A DNA stretch of 64,000 nucleotides from Polyangiaceae bacterium (GTDB lineage Bacteria > Myxococcota_A > Polyangia > Polyangiales > Polyangiaceae), in assembly GCA_009780955.1 (NCBI GenBank), contig WQZB01000012.1, positions 1-64,000 of the forward strand. The letters are read 5' to 3'. The notes under the pieces were generated by a model. It worked only from the letters and a program-made list of their open reading frames with translations, ran no database searches and was not told the origin of the DNA. Positions 41,861 to 53,755 of this stretch are shown here, in pieces (the stretch's first letter is position 1; each line of letters opens with the position of its first letter). Position numbers and translations under genes: made by a program.

Positions 41861-43258
41861 GTGAGCAGCCGCGCCGTGCGTTTCCCTCGCTGTTTTCGAA
41901 TCGCGTCGTGCCACCAGGTATTCGCCAAGGTATTTGGCGTTGCAGCCCTCGTGGTGGCGCCATGGCTCCTTGGCTGCGCAGGGCATTCCGAGCGCACGCT
42001 GCCCATGCGTACGGCGCTCGACGCGGGCGATGCGAAAGGCGCGATTCGGATGCTCAATCACGAGCTCGATGTTGCGAATAGCAAAGAGCTACCAGAAAAT
42101 ATCCATGGCGATCATGCCATTCTCGTTCTCGACCGAGGCAGCATCCAGCAAGGGATCGCCGAATTTCCCCTGTCGAAACGCGATTTCGAAGCGGCCGACA
42201 AAGCCATCGACATGCTCGATCTCGCGCACAACGCGGGCGACTCGATTGGCGAGTACATCTTCAGCGGATCGTCGGGCAAATATCGGGCTCCTCCCTACGA
42301 GAAGCTCATGATCAACACGCTGAACATGCTCAATTACCTTGAAACGCGCGACCTCAACGGCGCGCGAGTGGAGGCACGCCGCCTAAGCGTCATTCAGAAT
42401 TATTATCGCGATTCGCTTGCGCAGCAAGACAACCCCGTGCTCGGCTTGGGAAGCTTGCTTGCGGGTTTTGCTTTCGAAAAGAGCGGCAGCACCGACGAGG
42501 CTTTGCGCTACTACGACGAGGCACTTGCGTTCACCGGCTTTGGCACGCTCGAAGACGCCGTGCAGCGGCTTGCTCGGCAAGGCACCTACCGGAGTCCGCG
42601 CATCACTTCGATCTTGTCGAATGTGGAAAAGAAAGCGCCGCAAGACAATGACACCGGCGACGTGCTCTTCGTCGTCGGCTACGGGCGCGTTCCGCACAAA
42701 ATTCCTCAGCGTATCCCAATTGGCCTTGCGCTTACCATGTTCTCGGGCTCACTTTCCCCGGGCAACGTTTCGGCGGCCAATCGGCTTGCGGCGCAGGGGC
42801 TTGTAACATGGATTAATTTTCCATCGCTCGCGCCAGGGAAAGGGAATCACGAGATCCCGTGGTGCCGTATCGACGGCAGTGACGTGCCCCTGGAAGAAGC
42901 CGTCAATGTCGATCGTGAAGTGCGCACGGAGTGGAAGAAAATCGAAGGCAAAATCATCGTGAGTGCCATCACTCGCCTCGTTGCACGCACGGCACTTGGC
43001 CAGGGAATCAACACGGCAGCTGGCAACAGCATTTTCGGTGTGCTCGCATCGCTTGGTACGCAGGCCACACTTACAGCGCTCGACACGCCCGACACACGAA
43101 GCTGGGAAACATTGCCGGCGCGCGTTGCCGTGGCGCGCGTGCGCTTGCCGGCAGGCAAGCACAGCGCGATCATCGACGCGCGTGGATGGCAACGCAGTCA
43201 GGAATTCGTGGTCGAGAAAAACGGGTGGGTGGTGATCTCGCTCATGGCTTTACGGTAA
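41861..43258 (+). CDS. COG3014-like lipoprotein with TPR-like helices
   Basis: A 465-residue protein. The signal peptide (VFGVAALVVAPWLLGC-AG) has a clear lipobox. The body has helical pairs resembling TPRs (GDAKGAIRMLNHELD, FEADKAIDMLDLAH-like, SGSTDEALRYYDEAL) and a C-terminal domain with VLFVVGYGRVPHKIPQRIPIG and a glycine-rich helix (AGNSIFGVLAS). It matches the COG3014-type proteins found beside LpoB-like genes. Starts are GTG 41861 or GTG 41876. The TAA stop lies at the left end of a MITE-like element. Confidence 0.75.
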   Translation: MSSRAVRFPRCFRIASCHQVFAKVFGVAALVVAPWLLGCAGHSERTLPMRTALDAGDAKGAIRMLNHELDVANSKELPENIHGDHAILVLDRGSIQQGIAEFPLSKRDFEAADKAIDMLDLAHNAGDSIGEYIFSGSSGKYRAPPYEKLMINTLNMLNYLETRDLNGARVEARRLSVIQNYYRDSLAQQDNPVLGLGSLLAGFAFEKSGSTDEALRYYDEALAFTGFGTLEDAVQRLARQGTYRSPRITSILSNVEKKAPQDNDTGDVLFVVGYGRVPHKIPQRIPIGLALTMFSGSLSPGNVSAANRLAAQGLVTWINFPSLAPGKGNHEIPWCRIDGSDVPLEEAVNVDREVRTEWKKIEGKIIVSAITRLVARTALGQGINTAAGNSIFGVLASLGTQATLTALDTPDTRSWETLPARVAVARVRLPAGKHSAIIDARGWQRSQEFVVEKNGWVVISLMALR

Positions 43259-43381
43259 CCGCTTTCGATTTGGCGCGATCTCTTCGTTGGCGGCTCCGGT
43301 CCGGTCCTCAAAGCGCAAGGAGGCTGTTCCGGTCCGGTCCTCGCCGACCGCCTCGATCTCGCGCCAACTTGAAAGCGGTCT
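43257..43381. mobile_element. MITE-like element, copy 2
   Basis: 125 bp. It matches copy 1 (12176-12300) throughout, including CTTCGTTGGCGGCT and AGGCTGTTCCGGTCC. The ends CCGCTTTCGATTTGGCGCGA and the complement of TCGCGCCAACTTGAAAGCGG are inverted repeats with about three mismatches. The left end touches the stop codon of the COG3014-like gene and the right end lies ten bases from the stop of the next gene, so it fills the convergent intergenic space. Confidence 0.75.
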
Positions 43382-43390
43382 AAAGGACGG

Positions 43391-44518
43391 TCAGTGCCGC
43401 TTATTGTGTTTGGCGACCAGTGCCAGATAGTCCGGTATGGGGGTTGGCTCGTCTGACATGGGGCCTCTGCGTGCACGCTCGGCGTAGGGCTCGAGCCCTT
43501 CGACCATCGTACAGACTTCGTCTTTCGCCGTTGCCGTTGGGTCGACCTGCCAATCGCCGAGCGCGCATGCGAGATCGTCCAGGCGATGGCCACGCAGATG
43601 CCCGCGCATCACGAGATCGCCGTAGCTGCGTGCGAGCGCGTCGCCGTCGAAGCGATGCTGCGTGACGAGTTCGGCGGCCACGCGAAGCACGCTGCTCGCA
43701 CGGAGCCGCCCATCTTCGAGAAGCACGAATGCGGCTTGAAGATAATTATAAAATGGCACGACCCTTGGACCATAAACGTGGAAATCGCCCGGTGGTGTTT
43801 GCTGCTCGAGATGAATGAAAACGCGCTCGACCACCTCGTGCGAGGTTGCCAAAGTGCGTACGTAATTCGATATTTGCTCGCGCACGTCGTCGTAAACGCG
43901 ACCGCGCTTGCAGATTTCATTCACCAGATCCTCTTTCGCGCGGCCAGCCATGATGTCGGCGTACAGCGAATAGACGAAAGCGTCGGCCTCGGCGTCGTCG
44001 CCGAAAAGCGTTTCGTGCACCTCGCTCGAGGCAGGGCCAGCGTTGCTGCGCTCGTTCAACAAAGCCGGGAGCTTGTAACCAAGCTGGTCGCGCAGCGCGC
44101 GAAAACGTAGCCTTAGCAAGTTTTTCAGGTTTGGTTTGAGAACAAAGCTGTCCCAAACAATGCCATCGAGGCGAAGCTTGTCTTCGAGTCGTCGGCGCAT
44201 TTGCTCGGGCGAGCCGGACAAGATGTGAATCGACACACCCATCTTCGACAGCTCGCGGAGGAGTGTGGCTGCACCTGGGTTCGTGCGTTTTTCGTCGGCG
44301 CGCTCGAACGCGGTGCGAAGCAGATCCCCCACGGTTTCGAATTCTGTGCGCAGATAGGTTTTGTCGAGATCCCAGCGCGAGATGTGGCTCACACCACGGC
44401 TCAATCCTTCTTCCGGCAAGTCCACGGAAGCCGGCTGATGCGCTGGATGCGCAGCGTCGTGGACGTCGTCTTGAGCACCGATTTCCCTCGGTGTAGAAGG
44501 CGGCTTGTCGCTCGGCAT
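43391..44518 (-). CDS. HAD-type phosphatase, App1/DUF2183-like
   Basis: A 375-residue cytoplasmic protein. RWDLDKTYLRT near residue 50 is a DxDxT phosphatase nucleophile motif, HILSGSPEQMRRRLEDKL supplies the motif II Ser and FGDDAEADAFVY the motif IV Asp pair. This layout matches phosphatidate-phosphatase App1-like (DUF2183) proteins, though the substrate is unverified. The C-terminal 150 residues are helical. It is divergent from recQ with about 30 bases between starts. Confidence 0.65.
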   Translation of the reverse strand: MPSDKPPSTPREIGAQDDVHDAAHPAHQPASVDLPEEGLSRGVSHISRWDLDKTYLRTEFETVGDLLRTAFERADEKRTNPGAATLLRELSKMGVSIHILSGSPEQMRRRLEDKLRLDGIVWDSFVLKPNLKNLLRLRFRALRDQLGYKLPALLNERSNAGPASSEVHETLFGDDAEADAFVYSLYADIMAGRAKEDLVNEICKRGRVYDDVREQISNYVRTLATSHEVVERVFIHLEQQTPPGDFHVYGPRVVPFYNYLQAAFVLLEDGRLRASSVLRVAAELVTQHRFDGDALARSYGDLVMRGHLRGHRLDDLACALGDWQVDPTATAKDEVCTMVEGLEPYAERARRGPMSDEPTPIPDYLALVAKHNKRH

Positions 44519-44549
44519 CGCAGCGCTATGGTACTTCAGGGTTGCTGAA

Positions 44550-46355
44550 GTGAACCGTGAAATTTGGCCGGAGTCGTTGCGTTCGATCGATCGCTGTTCG
44601 CCGGAGCGCCCGAGTGATCTTCATGCGCTGCTCGAGTCACACTTCGGTTTTTCGTCGTTTCGCTCGCAGCAGGAAGATGTTTGTCGTGCGGTTCTAGCGG
44701 GCAAAGACGTCGTTTTAGTGATGCCCACTGGCGCTGGCAAATCGCTCTGCTACCAGCTTCCTGGCATTGCGCGTGGCGGAACCACGCTTGTCATCAGTCC
44801 GCTCATTGCGTTGATGGAAGATCAAGTCGCACAGCTCGCCGCGCGCGGTATTGCGGCCGAGCGCATTCACTCGGGGCGGAGCCGGCTCGATTCGCGTGCA
44901 TCATGCAAGCGTTACCTCGAAGGGGCGCTCGATTTTCTTTTCATCGCACCCGAAAGGCTGCGTGTGCCAGGGTTTCCAGAGATGCTTGCGCGGCGCAAGC
45001 CCACGCTCGTGGCCGTTGATGAGGCGCATTGCATCTCTCAGTGGGGTCATGACTTTCGTCGCGACTACCGCATGCTTGGTGCACATCTTCCTCGGCTTCG
45101 CCCGGCACCCATCATCGCGCTCACGGCCACAGCCACACCGGCCGTGCAGAACGACATTGCCGCCGAGCTCGCGCTCTGTGCCCCCTTGCGTTTCATCCAT
45201 GGATTTCGTCGAACCAACATCGGCGTCGAGATCGTAACGCGCAGTCCCAGCGAACGTGCCCGCGTGGTCTGTCGCGTACTTGGCGACGGCGGGCGGCGGC
45301 CTGCCATTGTGTATGCGCCAACGCGTAGTAACGCCGAAGATCTCGCCAAAGAGCTCTCACGTTCGATTTCGGTCGCCGCTTACCACGCGGGCCTCAGCGC
45401 CGAGGTACGCGAGAATGTGCAGCAACAATTTCTCGAAGGAAAAATCGATTGCATCGTTGCCACGATCGCATTCGGCATGGGAATCGACAAGGCCAACGTT
45501 CGCACTGTGATTCACACCGCGCTGCCCGCAACCATCGAGGGCTACTACCAAGAGATCGGCCGCGCCGGTCGCGATGGCAAGCCGTCGAGAGCCCTGCTTC
45601 TTCATTCGCCGGTCGACACGAAGATCCACGCGTTCTTCCTCGAGCGCGACTACCCCCAAACCGAGATTCTTTCAGACATTACGAAGCACTTGGCGCACGA
45701 CAATTTGCCTTTGGGCGATCTCGAAGCGCATTGTAACCTCGCGCCCGAGATTTTTGCGCGAGCGCTCGACAAGCTTATCGTACACGGTGGTGTCGTGGTC
45801 GAAGGCGGCATGGTCCGCGCGGGCACCGGCAATTGGCGGAGCGCCTACGAGCGTCAGCGCGATCACAAACGCGAGCAGCTCGACAAAATGCGCCGTTTCG
45901 CGGATAAGCCAATGTGTCGGATGCTCAGCATGGTGGAACACTTCGGAGATCAGAACGACACCGGCGAGCCGTGTGGGATCTGCGACGTGTGCGCGCCCAC
46001 GGCATGCATCGCCGAATCGTTTCGCGCGCCACGTGCTGCCGAGCAGGCTGCCGCAACGCGCATTCTCGAGGCTCTTCGCGAGCGCGATGGGCGGGCGGTG
46101 GGGCAACTTCATCGCGATGTGTTCGCCGATGGTTCACTCGACCGCCGCGCGCTCGAGCACGTTCTCGGTGCACTTGCTCGCGCCAACGCCGTTCGTATCG
46201 CGTCCGACTCTTTCGTCAAAGACGGTGTCACAATTCCTTTTTTTCGCGTGTGGCTTGCAGGCAAATCGCATGGAAGCGCGTTGCCATCGGACATGCGGAT
46301 TGTGGGCGACAGTGCGCAGCGAACAGGTAAGGTCCGGCGGCGCGCGAGAGCTTAG
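44550..46355 (+). CDS. recQ: ATP-dependent DNA helicase RecQ
   Basis: A 601-residue 3'-5' helicase. Motif 0 (LESHFGFSSFRSQQEDV), Walker A PTGAGKSLCYQLP, DEAH in AVDEAHCISQWGHDFRRDY, motif VI QEIGRAGRDGKPS, then the RecQ zinc region with Cys spaced as CRML...EPCGICDVC. A winged-helix-like C terminus follows. No HRDC domain is evident, so it is a short RecQ. GTG 44550 is chosen because a TTG start at 44505 would overlap the divergent gene. Confidence 0.92.
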   Translation: MNREIWPESLRSIDRCSPERPSDLHALLESHFGFSSFRSQQEDVCRAVLAGKDVVLVMPTGAGKSLCYQLPGIARGGTTLVISPLIALMEDQVAQLAARGIAAERIHSGRSRLDSRASCKRYLEGALDFLFIAPERLRVPGFPEMLARRKPTLVAVDEAHCISQWGHDFRRDYRMLGAHLPRLRPAPIIALTATATPAVQNDIAAELALCAPLRFIHGFRRTNIGVEIVTRSPSERARVVCRVLGDGGRRPAIVYAPTRSNAEDLAKELSRSISVAAYHAGLSAEVRENVQQQFLEGKIDCIVATIAFGMGIDKANVRTVIHTALPATIEGYYQEIGRAGRDGKPSRALLLHSPVDTKIHAFFLERDYPQTEILSDITKHLAHDNLPLGDLEAHCNLAPEIFARALDKLIVHGGVVVEGGMVRAGTGNWRSAYERQRDHKREQLDKMRRFADKPMCRMLSMVEHFGDQNDTGEPCGICDVCAPTACIAESFRAPRAAEQAAATRILEALRERDGRAVGQLHRDVFADGSLDRRALEHVLGALARANAVRIASDSFVKDGVTIPFFRVWLAGKSHGSALPSDMRIVGDSAQRTGKVRRRARA

Positions 46356-46382
46356 CGGGACGAAGTCCCGGCAGTAATGTTA
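46356..46382. repeat. CGGGA/TCCCG hairpin between convergent recQ and hsdR
   Basis: CGGGA (46356-46360) and TCCCG (46366-46370) are followed by GCAGTAATGTTA. The right half nearly repeats the hairpin at 26580-26604. It lies between the recQ and hsdR stop codons and could terminate both. Confidence 0.45.
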
Positions 46383-46388
46383 GGTGGT

Positions 46389-49300
46389 CTACGAGGGAGT
46401 GCTCGCCCAGGAGTTTGAGAACAGCTCGGCCTGCTGCAGCACGGTGTTTGCCGCTGCCTCCTGCTTGTCGGGAGGGTAGCCGTACCTGCGCAAAATGCGC
46501 TTCACAATGACGCGCAGGTTGGCCCGGACCGACTCTTTCACCATCCAGTCGATGGAGACATTCTGCTTTACGGTGCTGACCAACTCGCGCGCAATGGTGC
46601 AAAGCATTTCATTGCCAAGCACTTTCACAGCACTGTCGTTCACTTCGAGCGCATCGTAGAAAGCCAACTCATCGCTCGTGAGCCCCAACTCCTCTCCGCG
46701 CTTCTGGGCGGCCTGTATGTCCTTGGCGAGCCCGATCAACTCCTCGATGATCTGTGCGGATCCGACGGCGCGATTTTGGTAGCGACGCACGGACTTCTCG
46801 AGAAGTTCTGCGAACGAGCGCGCCTGGACGAGATTGTGTTTGGAGCGCGCCTTCACCTCGTCGTCGAGCAGTTTGCGAAGCAGCTCCACAGCGAGGTTCT
46901 TGTGCTGCATGCCGCGCACGTCCGCGAGAAACTGGTCTGAGAGGATGGAGATGTCGGGGTTCTTCAGACCCGCAGCAGCGAAAATGTTGATGACCTGATC
47001 GCTCGCGATTGCCTTCGATACGATCTGCCGAATGGCATAGTCGATGGCGCCCGCCGACCTCGTGTCGCCGATCTGCGTTTTGGCAATCGCAGATCTCACG
47101 GCCTGGAAGAAGCCGACATGGTCGCGAATACGGATCGCCTCCTCGTGAGGCACCGCAAGAGCGAATGATCGCGACAGCTCGGTCACGACTTGGAGCAGTC
47201 GGTCTTTGCCGCTTTCTTGCGCAAGTACGTGCTCGCACGCAGCGGGTAGCAGAGAGAGCCGCGCACCGGGTGATCCCTCCGTCCACGCACTCCAATCGAA
47301 GCCGTGGAAGATCTCCAAGCAGACTTCGTAGCGTTCCAGCATGAGCGCCACGGCCTGCGCCTTATCGAACGCGGTTTCGCCGTAGCCGCCGCTCTCTGTG
47401 TATGTGTGAAGGGCTTTCTTGAGTTGGTCGGCGAGGCCCAAGTAGTCGACGACGAGGCCACCGGGCTTGTCGCGAAACACGCGATTCACGCGCGCAATGG
47501 CCTGCATGAGGCCGTACCCCTGCATCGGCTTGTCGATGTACATGGTGTGCATGCATGGGGCGTCAAACCCCGTGAGCCACATGTCGCGCACGACAACGAG
47601 CTTGAGCGGATCGCTCGGATCCTTGAAGCGCTTGGCGAGTCGTTCTCGCTCTTGCTTCGTACGAATATGCTGTTGCCAGTCGCTCGGATCCGAGGCCGAG
47701 CCGGTCATCACGATCTTGATCGCACCCTTGTCGTCGTTTTCGGCGTGCCATTGAGGACGCAGCGCTACGAGCGCGTTGTACAGGTCAACGCAAATGCGGC
47801 GACTCATGCAAACGAGCATCGCCTTGCCGTCGATCACTTCGAGACGCGCTTCGAAGTGTCGTACGAGATCCTTGGCGATGAGTGCGAGCCGACGATCGGT
47901 ACCGACCAAGGCTTCGAGCGCAGACCATTTCGTCTTCAGCTTCTCGCGACCTGCCAGTTCCTCGCCCTCGGTCACCTCGTCGAAGGCTTCGTCGAGGTGC
48001 GGCAGTTCCTCTTTCTTCAGCGCTAGCCTAGCGAGGCGACTCTCGTAGTAGATGGGGACCGTGGCGCCGTCTTCGACCGCACGATGGATGTCGTAGATGC
48101 TGACGTAGTCACCGAAGACCGCGCGCGTGCTCTTGTCGGCCGCTTCGATGGGCGTGCCGGTGAAGCCGATAAACGACGCGTTTGGAAGCGCATCTCGCAT
48201 GTGGCGAGCGAAGCCGTCGATGAACTCGTACTGGCTTCGGTGCGCCTCATCGGCAATGACCACGATGTTCGAGCGGTTTGAAAGCAAAGGAAACGAGTCG
48301 CCTCTCGTTTCCGGCATGAACTTTTGGATCGTCGTGAACACGATACCGCCCGATGCGACCCTGAGCAGTTCACGCAAGTGAGCACGGTCTTTCGCTTGCT
48401 CCGGCCTTTGGCGAAGGAGATCTTTGCAGCGTGCGAACGTGCCGAAGAGTTGCTCGTCAAGGTCATTGCGATCCGTGAGCACGACGAGCGTTGGGTTCCG
48501 CATTGCCGGGTGCAGCACGACTCGGCCCGCATAGAACGCCATTGTCAGGCTCTTGCCCGAGCCCTGGGTGTGCCAGACGACGCCCACACGGCGATCGCCT
48601 TGCAACGATGACGCCGTGAGGGTCGCGTCGAGGGCACGCGCCACGGCGTGAAATTGGTGGTAGCCCGCCATTTTCTTGATAGCGGTGTCGCCGTCGTTCT
48701 CAAAGACAATGAAATAGCGAAGCAGATCGAGCAGCCGCCGCTTGTCGAAGACGCCGCGGATCAGCACTTCGAGTTGAGGCATTGTTTTCGGCGCAAGCTC
48801 CTCGCCATCTATGGTGCGCCACGGGGAGAAGCGCTCTCTGTTCGACGATAGCGTGCCGATGCGTGCGTCGAGCCCGTCGCTCACGACAAGGAGCTCGTTG
48901 AAGACAAAGAGCGCGGGCAGCTCTTGCTTGTAGGTTTGGAGCTGCTGAAACGCATTCCAGATCGTGGCGTTCTCGGAGGCTGCGTTTTTCAGCTCGATGA
49001 CGGCGAGCGGCAGGCCGTTGACGAATATAACGATGTCGAGACGACGATTGTGCCCGCCTTCGGTGACGGTGAACTGATTGACGACGAGCCAGTCGTTGTT
49101 GTCTGGCGCGTCGAAGTCGACGACGCGCACCGGATCGTAGCCGATGGTGCCATCGGGCCGTAGGTACTCTACGCCGACGCCGTTGACGAGGTAGTAGTGT
49201 AGCTCGCGGTTCGCATCGATCAGCTGGGCAGACGAGATGCGCGTGAGTTTGCGAAAGGCTTCGTCGATGCCCTCCGGTGAAACGGTGGAATTCAGGCGTG

Positions 49301-49466
49301 TGAGCGCCTCGCGAAGACGGTTTGCGAGCACCACGTCGGCGTACGAACTCCGTTCAGCAGCGGGCTCGCCAGGCGCGATGGTGGGGCCCGCAACGGCGGT
49401 GTAGCCCAGCGCGGCGAACCATTCGAGCGCAGCTTTTTCAACGACGGATTCGGTGAAGGCGGTCAC
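46389..49466 (-). CDS. hsdR: type I restriction enzyme R subunit (HsdR)
   Basis: A 1025-residue motor and nuclease subunit. The N-terminal PD-(D/E)xK nuclease is RRLDIVIF (Asp144) with VIELK (Glu158, Lys160). Helicase motor: Walker [34 protein letters not shown] in [19 protein letters not shown], and [16 protein letters not shown] (motif VI). The C-terminal third is the helical coupling domain. The GTG start at 49466 overlaps the rhuM stop (GTGA). The longer frame to 50201 is out-of-frame noise over rhuM. All catalytic residues are visible, so the system looks functional. Confidence 0.93.
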   Translation of the reverse strand: MTAFTESVVEKAALEWFAALGYTAVAGPTIAPGEPAAERSSYADVVLANRLREALTRLNSTVSPEGIDEAFRKLTRISSAQLIDANRELHYYLVNGVGVEYLRPDGTIGYDPVRVVDFDAPDNNDWLVVNQFTVTEGGHNRRLDIVIFVNGLPLAVIELKNAASENATIWNAFQQLQTYKQELPALFVFNELLVVSDGLDARIGTLSSNRERFSPWRTIDGEELAPKTMPQLEVLIRGVFDKRRLLDLLRYFIVFENDGDTAIKKMAGYHQFHAVARALDATLTASSLQGDRRVGVVWHTQGSGKSLTMAFYAGRVVLHPAMRNPTLVVLTDRNDLDEQLFGTFARCKDLLRQRPEQAKDRAHLRELLRVASGGIVFTTIQKFMPETRGDSFPLLSNRSNIVVIADEAHRSQYEFIDGFARHMRDALPNASFIGFTGTPIEAADKSTRAVFGDYVSIYDIHRAVEDGATVPIYYESRLARLALKKEELPHLDEAFDEVTEGEELAGREKLKTKWSALEALVGTDRRLALIAKDLVRHFEARLEVIDGKAMLVCMSRRICVDLYNALVALRPQWHAENDDKGAIKIVMTGSASDPSDWQQHIRTKQERERLAKRFKDPSDPLKLVVVRDMWLTGFDAPCMHTMYIDKPMQGYGLMQAIARVNRVFRDKPGGLVVDYLGLADQLKKALHTYTESGGYGETAFDKAQAVALMLERYEVCLEIFHGFDWSAWTEGSPGARLSLLPAACEHVLAQESGKDRLLQVVTELSRSFALAVPHEEAIRIRDHVGFFQAVRSAIAKTQIGDTRSAGAIDYAIRQIVSKAIASDQVINIFAAAGLKNPDISILSDQFLADVRGMQHKNLAVELLRKLLDDEVKARSKHNLVQARSFAELLEKSVRRYQNRAVGSAQIIEELIGLAKDIQAAQKRGEELGLTSDELAFYDALEVNDSAVKVLGNEMLCTIARELVSTVKQNVSIDWMVKESVRANLRVIVKRILRRYGYPPDKQEAAANTVLQQAELFSNSWASTPS

Positions 49467-50107
49467 GGCTTCTTCTTCTGCTTCGGGGCCTTCGACACGG
49501 CGGCGGCCGTAAGGCCTGTCGCAGCGAAATGCATCTTGTTCTGCATCTTCGCGAAGAAGATTTGAGCCTCGCGATCTCTCTCTCCGTAATCGGAGGCGAG
49601 GGCGAAGATCTCCCGCACGCGCTGATAGACGCGCGCCTCGCTCGCGCGGATCTCGCGGATGCGCGCGAGCAATTCGTCGAAGTAGTCTGCGATCCGGTCG
49701 GTTCGCTTCAGTCGCTGATCGTCGAGCGTGAATCCTTTGACGAGATACTCGGTGAGTCGGGCGGTCGCCCACTGTCGGAACTGCGTGCCGCGATGACTCC
49801 GCACGCGGTAGCCAACGGCGAGCACCACGTCGAGGTTGTAGTGTTCGATCTCGCGAGAAACCGAGCGATTCCCTTCGGTTCGAACTATCCGGAATTTCCG
49901 GATAGTTGCTTCCCGGCTTAGCTCGTCCTCCTCGTAAATATTCACGAGGTGCTCGTTGATGGTGCGTACATCCTTGTCGAACAACTCGGCGATCAGGGAC
50001 TGCGTCAGCCAGATCGTCTCGCCCTCGAAGCGGCACTCGATGCGGGTCCGGCCATCCTCGGTTTGATAGAGGATCAACTCGGATTTGGGAGGCGGCTGGG
50101 AGGTCAT
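49463..50107 (-). CDS. RhuM family protein, C-terminally shortened
   Basis: A 214-residue relative of the protein at 36719, clearly alignable from [14 protein letters not shown] to [18 protein letters not shown], then ending in a Lys-rich tail. It lacks about 130 C-terminal residues of the longer copy. HTH-like [40 protein letters not shown] and [24 protein letters not shown] are conserved. It is coupled to the RAYT gene upstream and hsdR downstream by 4-base overlaps. It contains a 25-bp palindrome at the same codons as the other rhuM. Confidence 0.85.
   Translation of the reverse strand: MTSQPPPKSELILYQTEDGRTRIECRFEGETIWLTQSLIAELFDKDVRTINEHLVNIYEEDELSREATIRKFRIVRTEGNRSVSREIEHYNLDVVLAVGYRVRSHRGTQFRQWATARLTEYLVKGFTLDDQRLKRTDRIADYFDELLARIREIRASEARVYQRVREIFALASDYGERDREAQIFFAKMQNKMHFAATGLTAAAVSKAPKQKKKP
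49883..49907. repeat. 25-bp perfect palindrome inside the second rhuM
   Basis: Arms AACTATCCGGAA and TTCCGGATAGTT sit around a single T. The register and codon position are identical to those of 37538-37562, and four bases per arm differ with full compensation. Confidence 0.9.
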
Positions 50108-50847
50108 CGCCAGTCATCCATAATGCGCATGACGCGAGTTGTTCCCAAAATGGAAACAAGTGGGTTTTCGCTATCCGACGCCCATTGCGCGGGATTGTCA
50201 CGGACGTATTGGCGGATGTGATTCAATGAGTCTTCATCGCGGATGATGTGCTCGTAGTAGTTGCGCTGCCACAGGCGACTCTGGAATGGCGTCCATCCGG
50301 CATGGCGAACACCATCGATGTACCGCTTCATCGTCAACGTCTTGAATCGTTGGACAACGACGCCCAAGGACATTGTACCAGCCAATGCAGGGCGGCCACG
50401 GGGGGCCGCCCCTACGAATACGTTGTCCCGCGCACCTACGGGGCGGCCACGGGGGGCCGCCCCTACGAATACGTTGTCCCGCGCACCTACGGGGCGGCCA
50501 CGGGGGGCCGCCCCTACGATTACGTTGTTGGCTGTAGGGGCAGGCCCCTGTGCCTGCCCTGCGTTGTGTCCTGATTCGACCGATAACACCACGATGCCGT
50601 GGAGGTGATTTGGCATGACGACGAAATCGTCTGTTGCGACGCCGGCATAGTGCGCAGATAACCCATTCCACACCTCGGCGATCATTCGTCCTGCATCATT
50701 CAATCGCATCTCTCCGTCGACGATCTCACCGAATAGACACGCCCGTTGGTGGGCGCAGATCGTTACAAGATAGGCCCCTGTCCGCGCGTAGTCGTAGCCT
50801 TTCATGCGGATGGACCTGCGGTGATGGCGAGCGCGGTCGAAGGCCAT
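50104..50847 (-). CDS. REP-associated tyrosine transposase (RAYT, IS200-like Y1 family) with internal REP units
   Basis: A 247-residue Y1-type HUH transposase-like enzyme that nicks single-stranded REP hairpins. The N-terminal block is [18 protein letters not shown] and [16 protein letters not shown]. The HUH motif is MPNHLHGIV, and the tyrosine lies in [19 protein letters not shown]. Between them a linker has grown by three in-frame copies of a 17-residue unit, [17 protein letters not shown], encoded by REP-like DNA. It overlaps hsdS upstream (TGATG) and rhuM downstream (ATGA). Both catalytic motifs are intact, so it may still be active. Confidence 0.9.
   Translation of the reverse strand: MAFDRARHHRRSIRMKGYDYARTGAYLVTICAHQRACLFGEIVDGEMRLNDAGRMIAEVWNGLSAHYAGVATDDFVVMPNHLHGIVVLSVESGHNAGQAQGPAPTANNVIVGAAPRGRPVGARDNVFVGAAPRGRPVGARDNVFVGAAPRGRPALAGTMSLGVVVQRFKTLTMKRYIDGVRHAGWTPFQSRLWQRNYYEHIIRDEDSLNHIRQYVRDNPAQWASDSENPLVSILGTTRVMRIMDDWR
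50391..50560. repeat. array of three 51-bp REP-like units plus one GTAG hairpin, within RAYT
   Basis: GGCGGCCACGGGGGGCCGCC starts at 50391, 50442 and 50493, a 51-base period, each unit followed by CCTACGA(A/T)TACGTTGT. A GTAGGGGCAGGCCCCTGTGC hairpin ends the array (50534-50560). The period is divisible by three, so the transposase frame is kept. The last unit plus spacer plus hairpin matches 19211-19280. Confidence 0.85.
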
Positions 50848-52068
50848 CACGCCAATTCCACTTCTTTTTCGGCATCGGCAACCGAAAGTTCGCCTGAGAG
50901 CAGGCGCGGCAACAGCTCGTCGCGAAGCCGCGCAAGGTGGTTTCCCTCAACCTCGTTCGCAGCGATCCTTTGCATATTCACCGAAACGGCTTCACCAAAG
51001 CGTCGCGTCAGAGCTTGCGGCGGAACAAGACAGCGCAGCGTCCCAAGCCGCACGCGACCCAGCTCGGTCTGACCCGTTGAACCTTCGCCGAGCGCTTCGA
51101 TTTCGGACTCTCGCTCAATGAGGCTTGAACCGAGAAACAACGGGTCAACACTCGAAGCGGCACGGACGATCGTGACGTGAGAGTCGACGATCGTATCCTC
51201 AGGAAGGAACCAGACTTGTGCAACACGACCGAGTGTCCCAACTCCGGTTGAGTTGATCAGAATATCCAAGTCTCGGACCAATTTATTGTCGATGCTCTTT
51301 CGTGCCGGATCGTGTCGACGTGTCTTGCTGAAGTCGACCCGATGATCACGAATGCACTTTTGGTTAAGAACGCAAACACCTCCGACTTCAAGATATGCCG
51401 GTCCGATACCTCGAGTCAGATGCGAGGAGAGCTCATTCAACGGAGCGATGCACCACCCCCTCGGAATCAACCCCAACTCCGACTCCACAAACTCGCTCGG
51501 AAACAGCTTCGCTGTCTCCGCATCCATCCCGCTCGGCGCGCGACCTTTGGCTTTCTCGTGCACCGGGTCGAAGTCGACGAACCACGACTTGAAGAGCGCC
51601 CGCGCCATCGCCTCTAGCGTCTCGTTCATCCGGCGATTCAGTTCGATTTTGTCGTCGAGGGTGCCGAGGATGCGAGCGATTGCGCATTGCTCGGCGAGCG
51701 GCGGGACTTCCAATTCTCGCATATACACGGCCGCACGGGTCGTTGATGGAATCGGCGAACCATCATCGATCTCGCCGAGTTTGTGATACTTGATAGCATA
51801 GTATAACCATTTAATATCCATTTCATATTTCGGCACAACGAAATACGCTGTGTCGATAACGAAAAAGGATTTGGCTGAAAATTCAACTCCTCGATAGGCT
51901 CCTTTTCGACCAAGAATAACGCCAGGTCCTTCAACCAATGGCTGATGAGTCCAGCCAATGGGGCCGTTGCTCCCGTACACGCGATATGGACCGGTCGAAG
52001 ATGCGTGACTTCTCAACGCTTTACCATATTCGAGCGAGACTTCGTCTCCCCAAGTTGATTGGCGCCAC

Positions 52069-52079
<11 letters not shown>
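50847..52079 (-). CDS. hsdS: type I restriction specificity subunit (HsdS)
   Basis: A 410-residue two-TRD protein defining the recognition sequence. The first target domain runs from about residue 1 to 130 ([20 protein letters not shown]) and ends at the conserved spacer helix [29 protein letters not shown] in two pieces. The second target domain starts at LGLIPRGW (about 210) and ends [10 protein letters not shown] with a matching helix [19 protein letters not shown]. It overlaps hsdM by 11 bases. Both halves appear intact. Confidence 0.92.
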
Positions 52080-53688
<1,609 letters not shown>

Positions 53689-53755
53689 CACGGCTTCGTA
53701 TTCCAGACCGTCGCAAGGCTCAACGATCGTGCGGTAGCGAGGCGCGCGAGGCCCT

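Noticed and set aside
49467-50201. N-terminal extension of HsdR across rhuM
   Set aside because: The sequence is Arg-rich noise out of frame with rhuM. HsdR homology starts at the GTG at 49466.
50391-50560. Regular 51-bp repeats considered as a CRISPR array
   Set aside because: The whole 51-bp unit repeats without unique spacers, lies inside a coding sequence, and is related to REP-like elements. No cas genes are present.
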